Origin: an uncultured Clostridia bacterium
GTDB taxonomy: Bacteria > Bacillota > Clostridia > Oscillospirales > Oscillospiraceae
Assembly: GCA_946411835.1 (NCBI GenBank)
Contig: CAMKFK010000015.1
Span: 1 to 32,388, forward strand
Length of the DNA stretch: 32,388 bases
Direction of reading: 5' to 3'
Positions 22,474 to 30,306 of this stretch are shown here, piece by piece. The position numbers and the translations under genes are program-made. How positions within the stretch are numbered: the first letter of the stretch is position 1; the number at the start of each line of letters is the position of its first letter. The notes under the pieces are model-generated. The model had not been told where the DNA came from. It worked only from the letters and a program-made list of their open reading frames with translations, and did not search any database.

Positions 22474-23538
22474 ATGTCTCTGTACGATAACGAGCTATAT
22501 CTCGCGGACGTCGCCCGCGTCGCCCGCGCAGCGCTTCCGTGGGAAAAGCTGAGCGGCAGCTCCGTGCTTCTCTCGGGCGCCACGGGGCTCCTGGGCAGCT
22601 TCCTGGCGGACGTGCTGATGCACAAGAACGCGGAGGGGCTGGGCTGCACCGTCTATGCGTTGGGCAGATCGGCGGAACGGGCTGCGCGCCGCTTTTCAAA
22701 ATGGCGGGGCGACGAGCGCCTTGTCTTCCTCCCGTACGACGTGAACGGGCCGCTCGCGTGGGACGCTCCGGACAGCGTGGACTATGTCCTCCATCTCGCC
22801 TCCAACACGCACCCGGTACAGTACGCGACAGACCCCATCGGCACCATTTTCACAAACATCATCGGGCTGCGCAATCTGCTTGACTTCGCGGCGGAGCACC
22901 GGGCGCGGCGCTTTGCGTTTGCGTCTTCCAATGAAATCTACGGTGAAAATCGCGGCGACGTCGAGCTGTTTGACGAGGGCTATTGCGGCTATATCGACTG
23001 CAACACGCTGCGCGCGGGCTATCCGGAGAGCAAGCGCTGCGGCGAGGCGCTGTGCCGCGCCTATCAGGCGCAGAAGGGGCTTGACGTGGTCATTCCCCGG
23101 TTCACGAGGTCGTACGGCCCCACCATGCTGCCGACCGATACGAAGGCTGTGAGCCAGTTCATCAAAAAGGGCGTGCAGGGGGAGGATATCGTCCTGAAAT
23201 CCGCCGGAACGCAAAACTATTCCTACACCTACATGGCCGACGCGATTTACGGCCTTTTGACCGCCGTGCTCTGCGGGACCGGCGGCGAGGCGTACAACAT
23301 TGCGGACGAGGGCTCCAACATCACGCTTGGGGAGCTGGCGCGGATCATAGCGGATCACGTGGGCAGGCAGGTCGTGTTTGAACGCCCGGAGGCAGTGGAG
23401 GCGGCGGGGTACAGCAAGGCGACAAAGGCGCTGCTGGACGGGCAGAAGCTCAAGAAGCTGGGCTGGAAGCCCTTCTATACGATACGGGAGGGTATCCCCA
23501 GGACCATTGACATTTTGAGAACGAGCGGGAAAGCCTGA
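22474..23538 (+). CDS. NAD-dependent epimerase/dehydratase (extended SDR)
   Basis: The 354-residue extended short-chain dehydrogenase has the Rossmann motif GATGLLG (35-41), HLASNT, FASSNEIYGE (about 149-158), the catalytic YPESK (Y183, K187) and the C-terminal RSYGPTM and NYSYTYMADA stretches. These resemble UDP-glucuronate decarboxylase and dTDP-glucose dehydratase relatives. It starts 10 bases after the cytidylyltransferase stop. The pair probably makes or tailors one activated sugar or polyol; which one is not readable. Confidence 0.9.
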   Translation: MSLYDNELYLADVARVARAALPWEKLSGSSVLLSGATGLLGSFLADVLMHKNAEGLGCTVYALGRSAERAARRFSKWRGDERLVFLPYDVNGPLAWDAPDSVDYVLHLASNTHPVQYATDPIGTIFTNIIGLRNLLDFAAEHRARRFAFASSNEIYGENRGDVELFDEGYCGYIDCNTLRAGYPESKRCGEALCRAYQAQKGLDVVIPRFTRSYGPTMLPTDTKAVSQFIKKGVQGEDIVLKSAGTQNYSYTYMADAIYGLLTAVLCGTGGEAYNIADEGSNITLGELARIIADHVGRQVVFERPEAVEAAGYSKATKALLDGQKLKKLGWKPFYTIREGIPRTIDILRTSGKA

Positions 23539-23608
23539 GGCGCCGCCGAACCATTCCCCGCGCCGCCCCGCACACGACCGCTTTGTCCCGACGAAAGGAA
23601 TCCCCTCC

Positions 23609-25153
23609 ATGAAAATAGAACGGACGAAAAACGCCGCGCGCAACATCGCGTTTGACGGTATGCTGAAAACGCTCAACATGGTCCTGCCCTTCCTCACGAG
23701 GACGGTCATGCTGCATTATCTCGGCGTTCAGTATCTTGGCCTGAACGGCATGTTCCGCTCGCTGTTTGCTTTTTTGAACCTGGCGGAGCTGGGCGTGGGC
23801 AGCGCCATGGTGTTCAGCATGTACAAGCCGATTGCCGAGGACAATACTGAGGAGATTTGCGCGCTGATGCGGCTGTACCGCACCTTTTACCGTGCCATCG
23901 GCCTGTTTATCGCCGTCATGGGCCTGGCGCTGACGCCGTTTTTGCGGAGACTGATTCTCGGCGATATCCCGGCGGGCATGAACCTGTACATCCTGTATTT
24001 CATGAATCTGGGCTATACGGTGCTCTCCTACTGGCTCTTCGCCTATAAGCGCTGCCTGCTGGACGCACACCAGCGCGGAGACATCGGCAGCAAGGTCGGC
24101 CTTTGCGTGCAGATTGTGGAATATACGCTGAAATTTGTGACGCTGATCGTTTTCAGGAACTATTACCTCTATCTGACCATTCAGCTTTTGTCTCAGGTGG
24201 CGGTCAACGTGTTTACCGCCGTGCAGGTCACGAAGCGCTATCCGCAGTATTCCGCCCGGGGGCGTCTCCCCAGAGAAAAGGTGCTGGATATTTTTCGCCG
24301 CGTGCGCGACCTGTTCACCTCGAAGTTTTCCTATGTGGTGTTCAACTACGCGGACACGCTGGTCATCACCGCCTTTATGGGACTGGCGGCGCTGGCGATC
24401 TATCAGAACTACTACTTTATTCTCACGTCCCTGCGCACCTTTCTGGACGTTATCATCGCCGCCTGCATCGCCGGGGTGGGGAACAGCCTGGTGACGGAGA
24501 GCGAGGAAAAGAACTACAGAGATTTGTCCCGGTTCACGATGCTGTTCGGCTGGGTCATGGGCGTGAGCAGCGCCATGCTGCTGTGCCTGATTCAGCCCTT
24601 TATGCAGATTTGGATGGGGGAGGAGAACCTGCTTGCCTTTCGCTATGTGATCTGCTTTGCGGTCTACTTCTACACCATGGGGATGAATAAGATCATCAAC
24701 ATGTTCAAGGACGCCGCCGGCATTTGGCGCAGGGACCGATTCCGCCCACTGGTGGCGGCAATGGTCAATCTCGGCCTGAATTTGGCAACGGTGCGGCGGC
24801 TGGGACTGTACGGCGTTCTGCTCTCGTCGGTCGTATCCATTGTGCTGGTGCAGATTCCGTGGCTGTTCCACAACCTGTTTCAGGAGGTTTTTCCCCACAG
24901 GTATATGTGGCAGTATGTACGGCTCTTCTGCGGACTGGCGACGGTCGCGCTGGCTGCGTGCGCCGGCTCGTGCCTTGTGTGCGCGGCGCTGCGCCTGAAC
25001 GTCTGGCTTGCGCTGTTCTGCAACGCTTTCGTCAGCTTTGTCATCCCAAACGCGGTTTTCTTTGCGGCCTACGGCAGAAATCCGTCCTTCCGGGAGAGTG
25101 TCGCGCAGATTCTGCGCGTACTGCCGGGCAAACGGTTTGCGAAGAAGCGCTGA
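23609..25153 (+). CDS. Wzx-like polysaccharide flippase
   Basis: The 514-residue MATE/MVF-superfamily membrane protein has about 12-14 helices. The N-terminal segment NIAFDGMLKTLNMVLPFLTR followed by YLGVQYLGLNGMFRSLFAFL is typical of the oligosaccharide flippase (PST) family. It would move the lipid-linked repeat unit to the outer face for the Wzy-like polymerase at 12452. GAAAGGA lies 12 bases before the ATG. It is the last gene of the operon; a long hairpin starts 7 bases after its stop. Confidence 0.92.
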   Translation: MKIERTKNAARNIAFDGMLKTLNMVLPFLTRTVMLHYLGVQYLGLNGMFRSLFAFLNLAELGVGSAMVFSMYKPIAEDNTEEICALMRLYRTFYRAIGLFIAVMGLALTPFLRRLILGDIPAGMNLYILYFMNLGYTVLSYWLFAYKRCLLDAHQRGDIGSKVGLCVQIVEYTLKFVTLIVFRNYYLYLTIQLLSQVAVNVFTAVQVTKRYPQYSARGRLPREKVLDIFRRVRDLFTSKFSYVVFNYADTLVITAFMGLAALAIYQNYYFILTSLRTFLDVIIAACIAGVGNSLVTESEEKNYRDLSRFTMLFGWVMGVSSAMLLCLIQPFMQIWMGEENLLAFRYVICFAVYFYTMGMNKIINMFKDAAGIWRRDRFRPLVAAMVNLGLNLATVRRLGLYGVLLSSVVSIVLVQIPWLFHNLFQEVFPHRYMWQYVRLFCGLATVALAACAGSCLVCAALRLNVWLALFCNAFVSFVIPNAVFFAAYGRNPSFRESVAQILRVLPGKRFAKKR

Positions 25154-25159
25154 TGAACA

Positions 25160-25204
25160 GCACAACGAAGCCGGGAACCCCTTGGTTTCCCGGCTTCGTT
25201 GTGC
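25160..25204 (+). terminator. 18-bp hairpin after the flippase gene
   Basis: GCACAACGAAGCCGGGAA (25160-25177) pairs perfectly with TTCCCGGCTTCGTTGTGC (25187-25204). No T run follows, but the stem is very stable and sits at the end of the operon, so it probably terminates or protects the transcript. Confidence 0.7.
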
Positions 25205-25394
25205 AAATCGTCGGCAAAGGCACTCGCCTATGCCGACGAAAAGATTTCGCTCCGCTACTCGCACGATTTGCCCGCTTCTCGCGGACAAATCGAACGAACG
25301 CTCCGCGCAAAGTGTTTTTCCGGCGCACACGCCGCCGGAAAAACGATCCGGCTCATTTCGCGCCTGCGGGCGCGAAACCCTGCGGGGCTTCGTA
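25205..25394. repeat. Intergenic run of five close-packed hairpins
   Basis: No gene is seen between the operon end and asnA. Instead, inverted repeats lie in series: CGTCGGCA/TGCCGACG with inner AGGC/GCCT (25209-25238), CGATTTGCCCGC/GCGGACAAATCG with one mismatch (25264-25292), GTTTTTCCGGCG/CGCCGGAAAAAC (25314-25344), TTTCGCGCC/GGCGCGAAA (25356-25377) and CGAAaCCC/GGGcTTCG (25373-25392). The last two may serve asnA, which ends at 25395 on the minus strand. The dense packing is like REP/BIME-type elements or a structured RNA. Confidence 0.55.
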
Positions 25395-26402
25395 TTACAG
25401 CAGCATGACGCCCTTGTCCTCGCAGCTGCGGCGGGTCTCCTCGTCCCAAAGGCTGACCTGCACCTCGCCGATGTGCGCCGTGCCGATGAGCAGCATACAC
25501 ACGCGGCTCTGCCCGATGCCGCCGCCCATGGTCAGGGGCAGCTCGCCGCCCAGCAGCATTTTGTGGAACGGGAGCCTGCGCCGGTCGTCACAGCCCGCAA
25601 GGGTGAGCTGACGGTCAAGGGCTTCCTCGTCCACGCGAATGCCCATAGAGCTGATCTCAAACGCACGGCCGAGCACGTCGTTCCAGTAGAGGATATCGCC
25701 GTTGAGCTCCCAGTCGTCGTAGTCCGGGGCGCGCCCGTCGTGCTTCGTGCCGGAGCGCAGCGTTTTGCCGATCTGCATCAGGAACACGACCCCGTGCTCG
25801 CGGCAGACCGCGTCCTCGCGCTCCTTGGGCGTGAGGTCGGGATAGCGGTCCTCCAGCTCCTGCGTGGTGAGGAAGAACACCTCGCGGGGCAGACGGTTGC
25901 GCAGCGACGGGAAGGCAATGTTCAGCGCGTCCGCCGTCTCCGTCACGGCGGAGACGATGTCGCGCACGGTGCGCTTGAGGTAGGCGACGGTGCGGTCCTC
26001 GCGCTCGATGACCTTCTCCCAGTCCCACTGGTCGACATAGACGGAGTGGAGGTTGTCCAGCTCCTCGTCGCGGCGGATGGCGTTCATATCGGTGACAAGA
26101 CCCTTCCCCACGTTGAAGTCATAGCGCTTGAGGGCGAGACGCTTCCACTTCGCCAGCGAGTGTACGACTTGACCGTTGACGCCCACGTCCGGAATGTCGA
26201 AGCTGACCGGGCGCTCCACGCCGTTGAGATCGTCGTTCAGACCGGAAAGCGCCTCGACGAACAGCGGGGCGGACACGCGGCGCAGGTTCAGCGCGTTGCA
26301 GAGATTCGTCTGAAAATTGCTCTTGATGAACTCAATGGCGCGCTGCATCTCATAGACGGACAGCGGCGTCTTGTAGCCCTTGGGAAGAAAGATTTTGCTC
26401 AT
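25395..26402 (-). CDS. asnA: Aspartate-ammonia ligase (asparagine synthetase A)
   Basis: The 335-residue protein is a close match to the AsnA family in length and motifs. It starts MSKIFLPKGYKTPLSVYEMQ, continues with FQTNLCNALNLRRVSAPLFV, FDIPDVGVNGQVVHSLAKWK and DMNAIRRDEELDNLHSVYVD, and ends with SMGIRVDEEAL, ELPLTMGGGIGQSRVCML and IGEVQVS. The fold is that of class II aminoacyl-tRNA synthetases. It makes asparagine from aspartate, ammonia and ATP. The start at 26402 has GAGGAG upstream; the open frame continues further but lies over the promoter. It is transcribed alone, against its neighbours. Confidence 0.97.
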   Translation of the reverse strand: MSKIFLPKGYKTPLSVYEMQRAIEFIKSNFQTNLCNALNLRRVSAPLFVEALSGLNDDLNGVERPVSFDIPDVGVNGQVVHSLAKWKRLALKRYDFNVGKGLVTDMNAIRRDEELDNLHSVYVDQWDWEKVIEREDRTVAYLKRTVRDIVSAVTETADALNIAFPSLRNRLPREVFFLTTQELEDRYPDLTPKEREDAVCREHGVVFLMQIGKTLRSGTKHDGRAPDYDDWELNGDILYWNDVLGRAFEISSMGIRVDEEALDRQLTLAGCDDRRRLPFHKMLLGGELPLTMGGGIGQSRVCMLLIGTAHIGEVQVSLWDEETRRSCEDKGVMLL

Positions 26403-26438
26403 CCGTTCCACACTCCTCGTAAAAAAAATACAAAAGTG

Positions 26439-26467
26439 AATATAACACGTTTCGTGGTTGTTTTCAA
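26439..26467 (-). promoter_or_regulatory. asnA promoter
   Basis: On the minus strand TTGAAA (26462-26467), a 17-bp spacer and TATATT (26439-26444). A small palindrome CACG-TTT-CGTG lies in the spacer and might bind a regulator. Confidence 0.75.
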
Positions 26468-26510
26468 TAGGGGACATTCAAAAAACTTAAGCGGGCGGCG
26501 GTTCATCATC

Positions 26511-26539
26511 TTGCAAGCTGACATACAATTTGCTATAAT
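26511..26539 (+). promoter_or_regulatory. Extended -10 promoter of the MacAB-like/SLH operon
   Basis: TTGCAA (26511-26516), a 17-bp spacer and TATAAT (26534-26539) preceded by TGC. It leaves a leader of about 125 bases before ATG 26673, which contains the repeat-flanked palindrome. Confidence 0.85.
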
Positions 26540-26588
26540 TTCTTTCAAAGAAATATCACTGCGGAACATTTTTCAAGACTCCTTCGTC

Positions 26589-26645
26589 TAAGGAACAGAG
26601 CCGATTGCGAAACGCAGTTTCGCAATCGACAACTTAAGGAACAGA
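26589..26645 (+). repeat. Palindrome flanked by 11-bp direct repeats
   Basis: Two copies of TAAGGAACAGA (26589-26599, 26635-26645) bracket a perfect 11-bp hairpin, CGATTGCGAAA (26602-26612) with TTTCGCAATCG (26618-26628). The layout looks like a small inserted palindromic element with a duplicated flank in the untranslated leader. It could also act as a leader RNA structure. Confidence 0.6.
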
Positions 26646-26672
26646 ATACCCGGAAAGGAAAGGACATACGGC

Positions 26673-28376
26673 ATGGCGGAGATCATGGAACAGGAAAAGC
26701 AGGCGGCCGAGACCGCGCCGGGCGCACCGGCGTTCAGCGAGACGGCGCCCGCGCCGAAAAAGAAGAAAAGGAACGAGAAAAAGCTCGTCCGGCGTATCGT
26801 TGCGCTGGTGATCGTTGCCGCGCTCATCGCGGGCTTTTTCTGGTGGCGAAAGCAGCACACAAAGCAGGACGGCGCGGGCGAGGCGATCACCGAAACGGTC
26901 TATCGCGGCTCCATCACCAGCGTGGTGCGCGGCAGCGGCGCGGCGGTGGCGAAGAACAGCGCCAGCATCACCCTGCTTTCCGACGGGCAGGTGATGGAGG
27001 TCTACGTCTCCGAGGGCGATTATGTCAACGCCGGCGACCGGCTTTACAGCATCGACAGCGAGGTCGCGGTGGACGCTGTCGCCAAGGCGGAGAAGAAGGT
27101 GCGCGCCGCGCAGAAGGACCTCAGCGACGTGACCGGCGCGGCGCGTGAAATGAGCGTCCGCGCCGACTACGCGGGCATCCTGATGGATACGCGCGATTGT
27201 CCCGTGGGCGAGACGGTGCCCGGCGGCACGACCATCGCAACGCTGGTGGACAACACCCGCCTGCTCCTCCCGCTCTATTTCAGCTACGCCTATGAGAGCG
27301 ACATCTTCGTCGGGCAGAGCGCGGCGGTTTCCATCCCCGCGACCATGGCGCAGCTCAACGGCACGGTGCACGAGATACATAAGGTTCAGCGCGTGTCAGA
27401 CGAGGGCGGCCTGCTGTTCGAGGTGGACATCGCGGTGGATAACCCCGGCACGCTGACCGAAAAGATGGCGGCGACGGCGGCGCTGAACGTCGGCGGCGAA
27501 ACGGTCTACGCCTACGAGCCGGGCGAGTTCAAGTGGTTCCGCACAAAATCGCTGACCACCGAGAGCAGCTCCATTTCCTACAAGTGCGCGTGGACGATGC
27601 TGCGCGACTATATGCCGGTCAAGGCGGGGCAGAGCGTGCTCAGCCTTGTCGCCGAAAGCACGGAGGACGATGTCGCGGACTACGAGCTGGCGCTGGACCA
27701 GGCAAAGGAGGCGCTGGAGAAGGCGCAGAGCAACCTTGATGCGCTCAACGGCGTCGCGCCCATCGATGGCACGGTGCTTTCGCTCGGCATCACGGCGGGC
27801 GAGGAGGCGAAGAGCGGCACGGTCGCCGTCAGCATCGCCGACACCAGCACGATGATCGTCAACACGCAGATCGACGAGATGAACGTTTCCTATGCCCATG
27901 CCGGAATGCCTGTGGACGTCAGCCTCTGGGGGGAAACTCAGCTCTTCGGCGTGATCGAGAGCGTCAGCCTCACCGCCACGGCGGAGAACGGCGTCGCGCG
28001 CTTCCCGATGGTCATCTCCGTGGACAACAGCGACGGCGCGCTCCTCTCCGGCGCGTATGTGGACTACTCCTTCACCGCCAGCAACAGCGAGGACTGCCTC
28101 GTCGTGCCGATCCAGTGCGTCAAGTCCGCACAGACCACGGACGGCGAGAGCTGCAAGCTGCTCTTCGTGCAGGGCGAGGGCGGGGAGGACGCATTTGAGA
28201 ACCTGACCATCTCGCCCTCCGACGTTCCGGCGGGCTTCTATCCCGTTGTCGTCGAGACCGGCATTTCCGACAGCTACAACGTCGAGATCCTCTCCGGCGT
28301 GGACGAGGGCGAGATCGTCTACGCGGGCGTCGTGCAGAACGACGGCATGGGCGGCGGCATCGGGATGTATTTCTAA
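26673..28376 (+). CDS. Membrane fusion protein (HlyD/MacA-type adaptor)
   Basis: The 567-residue protein starts at ATG 26673 behind AAGGAAAGGA. An acidic, then basic cytoplasmic N-terminus leads into one TM (IVALVIVAALIAGFFWW, about residues 36-52). Extracellular adaptor modules follow: a biotinyl-lipoyl-like half (DGQVMEVYVSEGDYVNAGD), a helical hairpin and a beta-barrel part. A second lipoyl/barrel-like set comes later (DGTVLSLGITAGEEAKSG, then IDEMNVSYAHAGMPVDVSLW). This makes it longer than usual MacA-like adaptors. It works with the ABC ATPase and permease encoded next to export a peptide, drug or envelope component; the substrate is unknown. The ATPase gene starts 4 bases after its stop. 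Confidence 0.88.
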   Translation: MAEIMEQEKQAAETAPGAPAFSETAPAPKKKKRNEKKLVRRIVALVIVAALIAGFFWWRKQHTKQDGAGEAITETVYRGSITSVVRGSGAAVAKNSASITLLSDGQVMEVYVSEGDYVNAGDRLYSIDSEVAVDAVAKAEKKVRAAQKDLSDVTGAAREMSVRADYAGILMDTRDCPVGETVPGGTTIATLVDNTRLLLPLYFSYAYESDIFVGQSAAVSIPATMAQLNGTVHEIHKVQRVSDEGGLLFEVDIAVDNPGTLTEKMAATAALNVGGETVYAYEPGEFKWFRTKSLTTESSSISYKCAWTMLRDYMPVKAGQSVLSLVAESTEDDVADYELALDQAKEALEKAQSNLDALNGVAPIDGTVLSLGITAGEEAKSGTVAVSIADTSTMIVNTQIDEMNVSYAHAGMPVDVSLWGETQLFGVIESVSLTATAENGVARFPMVISVDNSDGALLSGAYVDYSFTASNSEDCLVVPIQCVKSAQTTDGESCKLLFVQGEGGEDAFENLTISPSDVPAGFYPVVVETGISDSYNVEILSGVDEGEIVYAGVVQNDGMGGGIGMYF

Positions 28377-28380
28377 GATT

Positions 28381-29091
28381 ATGCTGATTACATTAAAGGA
28401 CGTATACAAGATTTACGGCGAGGGGCTGGAGAGCGAGGTGCGCGCGTTGGACGGCGTCAGCCTCGAGATCGACTACGGCGAGTTTGTCGCCATCGCGGGA
28501 CAGTCCGGCTCGGGCAAGTCCACGATGATGAACGTGCTCGGCTGCCTCGACATCCCGACCTATGGGGACTACTTTCTCGCGGGGCAGGATGTCTCGGAGC
28601 TGAGCGACCGTCAGCTCTCCCACATCCGCAACAAGCAGATCGGCTTCATCTTCCAGGGCTACAACCTCATTCCCTCGCTCAACGCGCTGGAAAACGTGGA
28701 GCTGCCGCTGATTTATCAGGGCGTCGGCGTGTCGAGACGCCGGGACATGGCGATGGAGGCGCTGGAGCGCGTGGGTCTGGCGGCGCGCGCGAAGCACCTG
28801 CCCAGCGAAATGTCCGGCGGTCAGCAGCAGCGCGTCGCCATCGCTCGCGCCATTGCGCCCGCGCCGCCGATCATCATGGCGGACGAGCCGACGGGCGCGC
28901 TCGACTCGCGCACGGGTCTGGAGGTGCTGGGCTTTCTCCAGCAGCTCAACCGCGAGGGCAGCACCGTCCTGCTCATCACCCACGACAACGGCATCGCCGC
29001 CACGGCGCGGCGCATCGTGCGCCTTTCCGACGGCAGGATCGTCGAGGATCACCCGCAGCAGGTCGACTGGTACAAAGGAGGCGGGGCATGA
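28381..29091 (+). CDS. MacB/LolD-type ABC transporter ATP-binding protein
   Basis: The 236-residue ATPase has Walker A GQSGSGKS (40-47), the Q-loop in [12 protein letters not shown], the signature [14 protein letters not shown] (about 144-157), Walker [13 protein letters not shown] (about 162-174) and the H-loop LLITHD. The ADEPTGALD wording is typical of the MacB/LolD/FtsE group that drives FtsX-type permeases. ATG 28381 was chosen because the upstream extension overlaps the adaptor gene. The gene overlaps the permease start by 4 bases (ATGA), so translation is coupled. Confidence 0.95.
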   Translation: MLITLKDVYKIYGEGLESEVRALDGVSLEIDYGEFVAIAGQSGSGKSTMMNVLGCLDIPTYGDYFLAGQDVSELSDRQLSHIRNKQIGFIFQGYNLIPSLNALENVELPLIYQGVGVSRRRDMAMEALERVGLAARAKHLPSEMSGGQQQRVAIARAIAPAPPIIMADEPTGALDSRTGLEVLGFLQQLNREGSTVLLITHDNGIAATARRIVRLSDGRIVEDHPQQVDWYKGGGA

Positions 29092-30293
29092 AATTCGGAC
29101 AGGCGGTAAAGATGGCGGTCAAGTCCATCCTCGCCAAGAAGGGGCGCTCGTTTCTGACGATGCTCGGCATCATCATCGGCATCGCCTCGGTCATGACCAT
29201 CGTCGCCACAGTCTCGGGCTACAACGCGAAAATGATGGAGGCGTTCGAGGCGCAGGGCACGAACAAAATCACCGTTTCGCTTAACCTCAACAGCGGCGAG
29301 AGCGGCTTTGAGAAGATTTACGACTATTGCCAGGGGCTCGGTAGCGACGTGGTCGGCGTTTCGCCCGCGTCGCAGATCTGGACGACGGTCAAATACGGCG
29401 CGAAGGCGTCCGACACGATGGACTGGCAGGAGCAGCCGCGCGTCTACCTCGGCAGCGACCAGTATTCCAAGGTCAGCAGCTTCGAGGTCGCCCGGGGGCG
29501 GGACCTGAGCAGACTGGATATTGAAGAGTATCATCAGGTCTGCGTCCTCGGCGCCAGGGCGGCGCGGGTGCTCTTCGACTACGCCGACCCGCTCCGCCAG
29601 AGCATCACCATCAGCGGCGTACCGTTCACGGTGGTGGGCATCTTTGCGGAGAAGGACGCGGAGAGCAGCTACTCCGTGGACAGCACCATCCTCATCCCGT
29701 ACACGGCGGCGCGCTTCATCCCGAATACGGACGGCAGCTCCAGCGAGTGCTACGTCAAGGTCAAGGACTCGCAGACCATCAACCCGGTCATGCAGCGCAT
29801 TCAGGCGTACATCAATTCGCTGACGCAGGACGGTATGTACGGCTGGGGCTACGCCTACAGCGAGCAGCAGTGGCAGGACGAGAGTAGCGGCGTCCTGACG
29901 ATGATTTCCGTGGTGCTGGGCGGCATCGCGGGCATTTCGCTTCTTGTCGGCGGCATCGGCATCATGAACATCATGCTTGTCACCGTCACCGAACGCACCC
30001 GCGAGATCGGCATCCGCCGCGCCATCGGCGCGGAGCGCGGCTCCATCGTGACGCAGTTCCTCGTCGAGGCGGCGATGATCTGCGGCGTCGGCGGCGTCAT
30101 CGGCATCATCATCGGCTACGGCGGTACACACCTCGCGGGTCTTCTGCTCTTTGAGGGGATGTCGCTCTATCCCTCGGCGGAGATCACGCTGGGCGCGTTC
30201 GCGTTTTCGGTGTCGCTGGGCATTCTGTTCGGTATGTATCCCGCCATCAAGGCGTCGGGCCTGCAGCCGGTCGTCGCGCTGCGGGCGGAATAA
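29088..30293 (+). CDS. MacB-type ABC transporter permease (FtsX-like)
   Basis: The 401-residue protein has an N-terminal TM (FLTMLGIIIGIASVMTIVAT) after the conserved SILAKKGRS, then an extracellular MacB-PCD domain of about 230 residues. Three C-terminal helices include GIAGISLLVGGIGIMNIMLV, followed by TERTREIGIRRAIGA, the family signature. It forms the membrane dimer of a tripartite-like mechanotransmission exporter with the preceding ATPase and adaptor. Its stop is 13 bases before the SLH gene. Confidence 0.95.
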   Translation: MKFGQAVKMAVKSILAKKGRSFLTMLGIIIGIASVMTIVATVSGYNAKMMEAFEAQGTNKITVSLNLNSGESGFEKIYDYCQGLGSDVVGVSPASQIWTTVKYGAKASDTMDWQEQPRVYLGSDQYSKVSSFEVARGRDLSRLDIEEYHQVCVLGARAARVLFDYADPLRQSITISGVPFTVVGIFAEKDAESSYSVDSTILIPYTAARFIPNTDGSSSECYVKVKDSQTINPVMQRIQAYINSLTQDGMYGWGYAYSEQQWQDESSGVLTMISVVLGGIAGISLLVGGIGIMNIMLVTVTERTREIGIRRAIGAERGSIVTQFLVEAAMICGVGGVIGIIIGYGGTHLAGLLLFEGMSLYPSAEITLGAFAFSVSLGILFGMYPAIKASGLQPVVALRAE

Positions 30294-30306
30294 AAGGAGA
30301 GGTAGT

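Noticed and set aside
25205-25394. CRISPR array
   Set aside because: The inverted repeats differ in sequence from one another, and there are no equal direct repeats with spacers of constant length.
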